Source of the DNA: Mesodorylaimus sp. YZB2_4
Taxonomy: Eukaryota > Nematoda > Enoplea > Dorylaimida > Dorylaimidae
Direction of reading: 5' to 3'
DNA length: 64,000 nucleotides
Assembly (NCBI GenBank): GCA_030248295.1
Contig: JASANH010000781.1
Coordinates: 620,001 to 684,000, forward strand
Both the position numbers and the translations under genes were made by a program. Below are positions 56,041 through 64,000 of this stretch, piece by piece; position 1 is the first letter of the stretch; every line of letters begins with the position of its first letter. A model generated the notes under the pieces. That model had not been told where the DNA came from. It saw only the letters and a program-made list of their open reading frames with translations, and made no database searches.

Positions 56041-57923
56041 AGGTATCCGTTCATGTGAAAAGCTAGGATTCAGAATTTGTTTAAATTCAAATCATATTTA
56101 GTTAATAGGGTCGGAATACTTCAGAAAAACATAATTTCCAACGTGGTCACTCCAGTCGCTGACCGCTGGTATTTATTTTATTCGGAGAAGTACCCTTCCC
56201 CATATCAGTTTGGAATGGATATAATCGAAAAGTGTGCGCGCAAGGCGGCCGCCGGGTGGCTCTTTTGCCAGCATGGTTCAGTCCACGTAAAACTGACGTG
56301 TATGAGGACTGATGGAAAGAAAGAAAAAATATTGAACTTATTTTGAAATAATGAATTTATTTGGTAGTGACAACGATGTGACAAGAGCAGGTTTTTACTA
56401 TTGCCTCTGGGCTATGCTGAGTGGCTGCGAATGCTGGTGGACGAAGAGCGAGCTCCACAGTTGGATGGGAGCTAGGCCGGCCCAGGTAAGAATATGCCAT
56501 GTTCCTATATGTGTTGTACAATTCGGTAAATTAGAGCAGCGACATGAAGTGTTAGGCTTTTTATCTCTCCGCGTAGAGTGAGCACTAAACGATTTAGGAT
56601 TTTCCAAATAAAAAAACGGGGATGAGGTCAACATCAGGACTTTTTTGAAGAAGAAAACTACATTGACAAGGATTAGTGAAAGTCAACTCATTCTGAAAAT
56701 ATAAGTCGACTGCAAGAAGTGTGTGTTTCAGGATACAACAAGTCATGGTGGTCACAAAATGGTCGACCTTGGATCGTACGGAGACCTGCACTTTTCTTGT
56801 CGACGTTGGACAGCAGTAGCGGATGGAACACAACTTACTGAGAAGCTTTGTCGTTGGGGAGCAGCGGACTGATAGACTCGATGTGGAATACTAGCTAATA
56901 ACCCGAAAATACCTGCTCTTAAATTGTCCATGGGATTAAAATGTGAGTATTGCTTCGAAGTGAGTACGTGTACGTGTCGTGAGTCGTATTATGTGAGTAC
57001 GCGCTTCGAAAGATGAAGCCCCTGCTTTCTATGACTTAGTTTACTTGTTACGCGTTTTCAAACGAGCTACAGTAGGACTTTTCTTATGAACGACGATGAC
57101 GATTTGTCTTTGGGTTTTTGATGTACTGTGATAGCGATGTTTGGTATTTTATTGTGCATAAGACATTGCTAAAGACTTTTCCAATGTTCAGGAGTAAACG
57201 AGTACGTATATGTCTCACACAATACAAGAGTCACAGAATCAAAAACACTTCTATTATGTGTATCACAAGTTGGCCTAGCAGCAGAACCAGTTGGTATTTA
57301 GAGCTGCTGCAGAACCCGGTTGTCGGAGTAAAGAACATCATCTAAGCAAAAACTAAAACAGTAGCCGAGAGCAAAGGAGTCATGTGGCAAACAGCATAAA
57401 TGTAAGCACATACGTGCGTGTATCCAGGGCTCAAGGAGTTTTCTGAATCGCACCACAGTCGCAGGTACCGAAATAAATAATCCTCAATAAATCTGAGGCA
57501 AAACAAAATCAATACCGAGCTATTCGACCGACAGATCATCAATGCATGGTGCACCAGCTTCTCTCCGCCAAAATCCAAGGGTTATTTCACGATGTTCGTC
57601 AAAATGCAAGATGCAAATTGTTGGACATTCGAGAAGCATTTCATGTTTCAATGCTGCTCCCAAACATAGGCTATACTAACGGCCGTGCTGACAATGGGGC
57701 AGGGCCACCCCGCGGCCGCCTAGCGCGCACACTTTTCGATTATATCCATTCCAAACTGATATGGGGAAGGGTACTTCTCCGAATAAAATAAATACCAGCG
57801 GTCAGCGACTGGAGTGACCACGTTGGAAATTATGTTTTTCGGAAGTATTCCGACCCTATTAACTAAATGTGATTTGAATTTAAACAAATTCTGAATCCTA
57901 GCTTTTCTTATGAACGGATACCT
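56041..57923. mobile_element. TTAA-flanked transposon with 220-bp inverted arms
   Basis: Left arm 56,041-56,260 and right arm 57,704-57,923 are reverse complements with about six mismatches in 220 bases. The outer ends read AGGTATCCGTTCAT, and both sides are flanked by TTAA (56,037-56,040 and 57,924-57,927), the target duplication characteristic of piggyBac-type insertion. The 1.44-kb middle has no recognisable DDE transposase but contains a short spliced open frame (56,351-56,872). High arm identity implies a fairly recent insertion. It sits inside older repeats. Confidence 0.8.
56351..56872 (+). CDS. Hypothetical spliced 91-aa frame inside the TTAA element
   Basis: Frame 56,351-56,485 (start MNLFGSDNDVTRAG) ends at a GTAAGA donor. 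An acceptor TGTGTTTCAG joins it in phase 0 to 56,732-56,872, which ends CRWGAAD and a stop. The product is Trp- and Cys-rich (GCECWWTKSELHSW). No family is recognised. It may be chance, a captured exon, or the remains of a transposon gene. Confidence 0.25.
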
Positions 57924-58379
57924 TTAACTAAGTGAGCCACCGCGGCTTTCTCGGAGTAATTTCTGCGTAAGGGTCCATTTCTAAGTTCTCGGCAACTCTG
58001 CTTAATGGGTGGGGCTTGCCATAGTCTGACCGTGACTTATGATCTGACCACTGATCTGACCCTGGGCCAGGGACAGGGTCACATCAGTGGATGCTGGCAT
58101 AAGACAACAGGTTTTAACTGTTTAAAAAGTCATAACCCTTACGTTCCTTCATCCGCAGTGAAGGTTCTGACAGAAGCTGGTTTCCAGCACTACATAGTAT
58201 GACTTTGTAGCGGTTTCATGTGAGGACTAGATGATATCGGAAACGAAATTGAAGTCCGCAAACCACTGCTCACAGAAATTTAAGCTGGCAATTCACACAT
58301 TTTTACGTCGTTTGCGAGGAAATTAAAATTACCAAATTTAATTTTAGCATTTATAAATTTTTGCCTGTAAAGCTTCGTG

Positions 58380-60044
58380 AGTTATTTTGCGACGGGTGAG
58401 TCTTTTGTTAATTTTTGACCATTATGGATCAAAAATATTGGGAGACCGTGGGCATAAGTGGAAAATTGACGGATTTACTTATTTGAGGATTCTATCGCAG
58501 AAAATATCCAACTCCTGATGGCTGTACTCTCATTTTGCATTTGGTCATAAATTCTGATGGCGCCAGGTTTACTATACCAAAATCAGGATACGAACAAAGT
58601 CTTAAAAATTGTGTGAAGGTTCTTAATAGGAACGAGAAGTCGACAATCATCCACGAAAGCATCCAAAGAAAAGTCAGGATATCGATATTTGAACTCCACA
58701 AGCAGAGGATCCATACAGGCGATAAATAATACAGGCCCAAGCACGCTGCCTTGAGGGACGCCACTAACCACTGGCAAGTCAGCTGAGGCGCAGTCACGAA
58801 TTGTGACATGCTGGGTTCGATTCGATAAATAGGACTTGATCCACGCAAGCAGTTTGACTGAAACACGATGATGATTTTGGAGTGTCGACAATAAAGAGCA
58901 ACGGGGAATCTTATCGAAGGCTTTTGCCAAATCGAAATAAACCGCAAGGACGAACTTATTATTAGGACTATCCGACCAATCATGGATCTGTTGCGCAGTA
59001 TAAATGAGCGCAGTGTTGGTTCCTCGACGCTTCCAGAACCCATGCTGGTCAGGCGAAATCTGAATAAATTTGTGCAGCAATCTGTCCACATGTTTTTCTA
59101 ATAATTTTGATAAAATCGACAGAAGCGATATCGGCCTATAATTACTGATTAACGACTTGTCCCCTGGCTTTGGTATTGGCACAACTTTTTCTGATTTCCG
59201 CATCGATGGAAAAATGCCCGATTTAATCGATCTAGTGAACAAAGCTGCGAGAGCAGGGCAAAGTGATGGTGCGATGTTCTTCAAAATCGACACAGTGGGA
59301 CCGTCTCCACCGGGTCCGCTACGTGACTTCAGTAGACGTATACAGTTCAAAAAGTATTTGCTAGGCACTGAATAGCCGGATTCATCAATAGTGACCGACG
59401 GGAGTGGCTCAAAATATACCATAGTCCTTAGATTTAAAACTTCTCACAAACTGCTCATTGAATGCATTTAAAATAGCAAATGAACCAAAGATAGGGCAGT
59501 TCATATCATCCCGTAAAACTGTAGGAATCGATTTATCATGTGTTGATAGCGTCCTGGAAGCGGCCTAAAAGTCGTTAGACGACTGATCATCAGTGACAGT
59601 GTTAATTATGAAATCTCGCTTTGCTTCATAAATTTTTTTTACATTGGCGTTGCAAATTTTTGAATATGTATACTCATCAATAAGATTGCCATCTCGCTTC
59701 CAACGTTAATATGCCGCATTTTTCTCTTGTATGAGGCGAAGCAGACAGCTGTTCATCCAAGGACATCGCTTGGTCATGCGAACCACACGTTTGGGCACAT
59801 GCTCGTCCAGAACTGAATTTAGAGAGCTAGCCAATTGCTGGCAGGCATCATCGACTGTTGACGACGAGTTTACCAATTGCTTAAGGTCCAGGGTCGATAT
59901 GTGATCATTAACTTCAGCCCAGTCCACTCGTTTGATCAGCGGAATGGTACGCCTGTCAGGCACTCGTTTCTTTAAAGCACCCGAGGCAAGAATCGATAAT
60001 GTCGAGTGATCAGAAGTGGCAATGGGTGGCATCAGAAGTGGCAA
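58380..60044 (-). pseudogene. Non-LTR retrotransposon (LINE) fragment with RT domain
   Basis: Minus strand. The 5' part (60,044 to 59,706) has SDHSTLSI, as at the end of an APE-type endonuclease, then a linker ending CPWMNSCLLRLIQEKN. In-frame stops near 59,692 and 59,565 and a frame change near 59,420 break it. The reverse transcriptase (59,422 to 58,583) is open for 279 codons: VVPIPKPGDKSLISNYRPIS, DLAKAFDKIP, SGVPQGSVLGPVLF and the catalytic block AFVDDCRLL. A further frame change precedes the last coding part (YPDFGIVNLAPSEFMTK). The 3' end to 58,380 matches, in inverse orientation, parts of the 54-kb and 61-kb repeats. The style suggests the CR1/jockey group. Dead copy. Confidence 0.8.
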
Positions 60045-60534
60045 TGAAATCTCACCCGAAAAGGTCAGAGAAAAGGAGTCAGAGAAAATCCTTGTCGGGT
60101 CAGGTTTGGGTTTTGGATTTTAGGTTTCGAGTCAGATCGGGAACACTTTCCTTACCTGATCGGACCTAGGGGCTGAATTCACAAAAAAGTGGTGTAACTG
60201 AAAAAAATTGGGTGCAGTTCAATCGAGGGCGAAGAGGCACACATAATGGCCTGAATTCGAAAACGATCGCCAATAACTAGGCGCGGTTGGGGCCTTACCC
60301 AATTTAGGCCACAGGCTAGGCTAGCTTAAACGCTGCTCGATGTTAATGGCCAGAAAATTGCTACTGTAGTAAAAATCTAGCCATAATGGTGCAGGTGCGT
60401 GTTTTCTCGCTTTTTATAATTTCGCAACTTTGTCGCTTCCCACGCGACTGTGACTATGAGCGGACTCGGCCATATAGGGCCGTAATTCTGTCACTTAAGC
60501 AGTCGATGCAAAGATGCAAAATAGGTAGGGTTGG

Positions 60535-62140
60535 TTGCATACAAAATACGCATACTGTACGCAAAGTTTGTGCATCGCATTGAAATTTGGATGCGTATAC
60601 AGTATGCGTACACCAGGCGGAATGTGTACGCATAAACGAATTGGCAAACTTGCTTGTACGCAATACATACAATGCGTTCGTTAATTAGCCGCTTAAGCCA
60701 AGTTAAAAATTAAAAGAAATTTCTTACCACAAGCCAAATTAGCAGGTGGAAGAATTCGAACTTGTAATTTATACATCTTTTCCTTACTGGTCGCAACAAA
60801 TCCAATATTTGACTAGCGTTTTAGCTCGGCAGCTGTTGCCTCTAAATTCGGCAAAAAAATTTAAAAATATTAGCCAAAGAATCTTTCTTGCAAGTCAATA
60901 TTTGTCTAACTTTGTCAAAGTGTCATCTTCTCACAATTTTTAAAACTTTGTACGTATCCTGATTTTGGTATAGTAAACCTGGCGCCATCAGAATTCATGA
61001 CCAAATGCAAAATAGAGAGTACAGCCATCAGGAGTTGGATACTTGCTGCGACAGAATCCTCAAATAAGTGAGTCCGTCGATTTTCCACTTATGCCCACGG
61101 TTTCCCAATATTTTTGATCCATAATGGTCAAAAATTAACAAAAGACTTACACGTGGTAAGATAACCCACGAAGCTTTAGGGATCGCTTTGAGGCTGGAAC
61201 CCTAAACCAGCCACCCCGGAGGGCTCAGCTTTAGTGACGCTGCTCAGTGCAAATGTACCACGCCCACCAGGATTCGATCCCGCAAACTTCCGCTTGCGAT
61301 CCCGATGTCGTACCACTGAGCTATCAGGGCCACGAAAAGAGAAAAACTAGCAGCTCACTCAAACTTGGTAGAGTGTAAAGTGCAGCCCCCCTTGCCTGAA
61401 GGAAGATCATCCCCCTTGCTCTCACTGCACACTGCTTCACACGCTGACCAAGGCTGCGTGTTATCGCACGTGTGGCCTGACCAACAGAAATAACCAACTA
61501 GGCCGAAAGTTGGATTTCCAGTGTTGAAAGAGTGTTGGCGGAGGAACGCTGGATTGCTGTCACGAGCTTCACGGATTTTGTTTGACCAATCGTTATTGTA
61601 AATTAAGTCAAGACCCGCTTATTATCGTCGGACCCTAATCTCCAGTTACCTGCTATGTGTTTGGAAGATGGGTCTATTTCGCCGATATTTCGAGGAAACG
61701 CCGAGTTGTGTTCTACCACTCGCTAGAATCGCAATGTTCTTCATGGATGCTGAGATCAGCTAGTAGCTCTATGCACGACTAGTCGTTCGTTTCGAATTTC
61801 GTTTTCTTATTGTAAGCCTTTTAGGTTGGTTTACCTTGGCGAGGTGTCTTCATGCGAAACACGATTTTGGAATTGCTCGACATGGAAATTTACAGGCCAG
61901 CAATATTTTCAGTCCAGGACTGTCTTTCATGCTGTTCGGAACGGTTATGTGTATTTGCAGACAAGGTCACGTAATTAGTTACAGTATGGGACTGGATATT
62001 TTGGATGCACTAACTACAGGAAAAATACGCAATACGCAAACTTTCAAGCCTACTTTTTGGAGTATGCAATTCGTGTATGACGCAATACGAATACGCATTT
62101 TAGAGACTTTGCGTATGCGAATTCGAATCAAGTAATTTTA
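60535..62140 (+). repeat. Long direct repeat, copy B
   Basis: Counterpart of 53,270-55,365 without its 0.5-kb insertion. It starts with ATACGCATACTGTACGCAAA and GGATGCGTATACAGTATGCG, and ends CGCAATACGAATACGCATTT and TTGCGTATGCGAATTC. The opposite ends therefore carry related CGCATAC motifs in inverse orientation. The inner part includes the LINE-like tail and a SINE head. Confidence 0.75.
61258..61332 (-). mobile_element. tRNA-like SINE head in repeat B
   Basis: Same A-box (GATAGCTCAGTGGTA) and B-box (GGGATCGAATCCTGG) arrangement as 54,476-54,550, essentially identical. Confidence 0.65.
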
Positions 62141-62648
62141 CTAGCCGTAGACCCGATTGCCCAGCGGTAGACTAGGATTACAATAAAGACCACGATGATG
62201 TGATTTTCCAAAAAATCCGGTCATGGTTCTCAGGCCTTTAAACTGTGTTCCATAGCGGAATGTGCGCGACGTTATATGATACGCGCAAAAAAACGCGTGA
62301 GAGGCTTTTACTGAACGAGGCCATCGAGTCAATCAACACTCAAATAATTGGTAGAATAAGGCCCCAGCTTGGTTGACACTGGGACAGAGCAAACAAGCCA
62401 GCTAAAAAGGTGCTATTTGAGGAAATACCAGCTACAATTCAAACAGTCCCCAGCCCTCGCATGGGGGTGACAGAGGCGAAGGCGAGAAACGAGAAATGTG
62501 TCAGGAAACAGCCGTCACTTTTGCCACTGTCGTCACACAGCAGGAACGAGGCACCCACAACCCAAAGTGCTGAATACCTACACACTATGGCACACAGAAA
62601 CAAAACAGAGGGGCTAGTTCAGCTGTCATTCCAAGCAGGAAACAGTTT
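62141..62648. other. Noncoding stretch, 3' side of the kinase gene
   Basis: No gene seen. It should contain the 3' UTR of the minus-strand kinase gene; no clear poly(A) hexamer was identified on the minus strand. Confidence 0.45.
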
Positions 62649-64000
62649 TCATAAGCACGCTTCTCCCAGCACGTACGATCTGGCCGATGGCTTTCTGTCA
62701 CTCATTTCCAGTGCCTCCTGCACACCCTCCTCCGTCGACACGTAAGCGTAGGCCGCTGGTTGGCCCTCATTCAGTTCCATTCCACTCAGCTGGCCAGGCT
62801 GATCGCCCGTGCTGCCGGCCAGTGCAGGTGACTGGTTATGAGGACTGTCTGTCGAGGGACGCTCATGGTCGGTGCTGGCCTGGCTGACTGATGGCATGCT
62901 GAGCCAGGCTTCAGACAGCGTCCTAATGAGCGAGACGGAGACGGAGGAGGACCTGGTCTCAAGGCTTGCAGCGATGTGTCGTTTGCACTGGCCGAACGTG
63001 GGTCGATGGTCGGCCTTCTCCTTCCAGCAGTCCCGCATCAGCTGGTACCTGGGCAGGGGCTCAGTGAGACCACACGACACCCACTCCACCAACAAACTTA
63101 CATTTCCGGGCGCACAAGTTTCGGGGGTCCCATTCTGTTCTGCTCGCTGGCCTGGAGCCACGAGCGGAAGCAGGCGTCGGGCTCGTGATCGGGGTAAGGC
63201 CGTCTGCCGCAGTTGAACATTTCCCACAGGACGATGCCGAACGACCACCTGAAACTGGGAGGGTGGCTCATGGGATAGCCGAGATGCGGGCTGACTTACA
63301 CGTCGGATTTGCGAGTGTACTCGTCGCCGATGAGCGACTCCAAGGCCATCCAGAATATGGGCACTGGCACGTGGGGCGAGAGGGCCTTGCGGTAAATGGA
63401 CTCGAGCCGACAGGACATGCCGAAGTCGGCTATATTGACAATGTGTACTTCGGTCAGAAGAATGTTCTCCAGCGCGAGGTCCCTGTGGATGACCTTAAAG
63501 GGGCGAAGCCATAGTGGTCGGGAGGATGGGGGTGCTACTCACGTTCTGGGACCCCAAGTGCTCCATCCCGTTGGCCGCCTGGTAGGCGTAGTTGAGCAGA
63601 GTCCGCACACTCTCGTCGCTTCTCTGTTCGGAAAACGAAAGTCAGTCGTCGGGGAAAGTGCATGCCAAAATGCCACTCACCTCGGGATCTTCGAATTTCG
63701 ACCGATTCTCGATCAGATAGTCCCTCCGGCAACTGTGCCGACAGTACTCAGTCAGGACGAAGAATTGTCTGCGCTCGATGTCGCTCGTGCAGGCGCCGAT
63801 CAGCGAGAGCACTTTGATGTGCGGTCGGATGTGGCACATTATCTTCAGTTCGTCCAGCAACGCCCGATAATGCAGGGGATTCGAGTAATCTGTGTGAAAC
63901 AGCATAAAATTATTTTGAATGTTAAAAAATTGCCTTTATAAAAAATTTATCTTGTTTCTGTGCAGGAGGGCAAAAATTCTCACAGCATCTTTGTTTCAGC
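62649..64000 (-). CDS. Receptor tyrosine kinase, C-terminal part (5' end beyond window)
   Basis: Minus-strand exons, in order of translation: 64000-63984 (partial, tentative), 63889-63681, 63623-63543, 63493-63300, 63248-63102 and 63048-62649, all in phase. Kinase landmarks: LLDELKIMCHIRPHIKVLSL (helix C region), FVLTEYCRH (hinge), VIHRDLALENILL (catalytic loop), IADFGMS (DFG), a tyrosine in SIYRKAL (activation loop), WMALESL, KSDVWSFGIVLWEM and RDCWKEKADHRPTF. A 110-residue Ser-rich tail with two YV-type tyrosines follows to the stop at 62,649. The layout fits a single-span receptor kinase, but the membrane and extracellular parts are outside. Odd points: Glu in HRDLALEN where most receptor kinases have HRDLAARN, and Phe before WMALES where Arg or Lys is usual. 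Introns are 49-94 nt and the exons look GC3-rich, unlike the other genes here. Subfamily undetermined. Confidence 0.88.

Noticed and set aside
53270..62140. LTR retrotransposon with LTRs at 53-55 kb and 60-62 kb
   Set aside because: No gag, protease or integrase lies between the direct repeats; the RT inside is of the non-LTR type and in reverse orientation, and the repeats themselves contain LINE and SINE pieces.
63049..63101. Reading straight through 63,101-63,049 in the kinase frame
   Set aside because: The segment has GTAAGT and CTGCCCAG borders, interrupts the RPEM-YQLMRDCW continuity seen in kinases, and removing it restores frame and similarity.
1..64000. CRISPR array or prokaryotic operon
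   Set aside because: No spaced identical repeats of 23-40 bp with unique spacers, no Shine-Dalgarno-led gene runs; all real genes contain spliceosomal introns.

Overview
This is nuclear DNA of an animal. The genes are split by spliceosomal introns with GTAAGT-type donors and TTT(T/G)AG or TTTCAG acceptors, and they encode metazoan-type proteins: AMPK beta, AMP deaminase, a GRAMD1/Aster sterol transporter and a receptor tyrosine kinase. The noncoding DNA is moderately AT-rich and crowded with small foldback and MITE-like elements, tRNA-derived SINE pieces, non-LTR retrotransposon debris and C/G homopolymers. The protein sequences feel ecdysozoan, perhaps nematode, but no diagnostic feature settles that.

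Layout. 1-9,000: no intact gene; a decayed, spliced MULE-type transposase gene lies on the minus strand (about 6.67-7.64 kb), beside a foldback element whose two arms each carry TGACGTCA (5,975-6,246). 9,023-11,640 (+): complete two-exon AMPK beta subunit. 14,302-26,218 (+): AMP deaminase in 16 exons plus one optional 60-nt exon. 30,234-47,301 (+): GRAMD1/Aster-type GRAM + VASt + transmembrane protein in 18 exons, with a 6.8-kb repeat-filled intron. 49,291-50,980 (+): secreted or endomembrane dienelactone-hydrolase-fold enzyme in 3 exons. 51,000-62,150: transposon nest, with two long direct repeats, a 1.88-kb element bounded by TTAA and having 220-bp inverted arms, and a broken LINE on the minus strand. 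62,649-64,000 (-): kinase domain and C-terminal tail of a receptor tyrosine kinase whose 5' part lies beyond the window; its introns are very short and its coding sequence visibly GC-rich.

How the genes relate. AMPK beta and AMP deaminase are neighbours on the same strand, 2.4 kb apart. One belongs to the complex that senses AMP, the other removes AMP, so their proximity is functionally suggestive, though nothing in the sequence proves co-regulation. GRAMD1/Aster (sterol movement at ER-plasma membrane contacts), the hydrolase and the kinase have no evident link to them.

All exon models were assembled by hand from reading frame, splice-site sequence and codon phase; every internal junction listed keeps frame. 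No search or alignment program was run.
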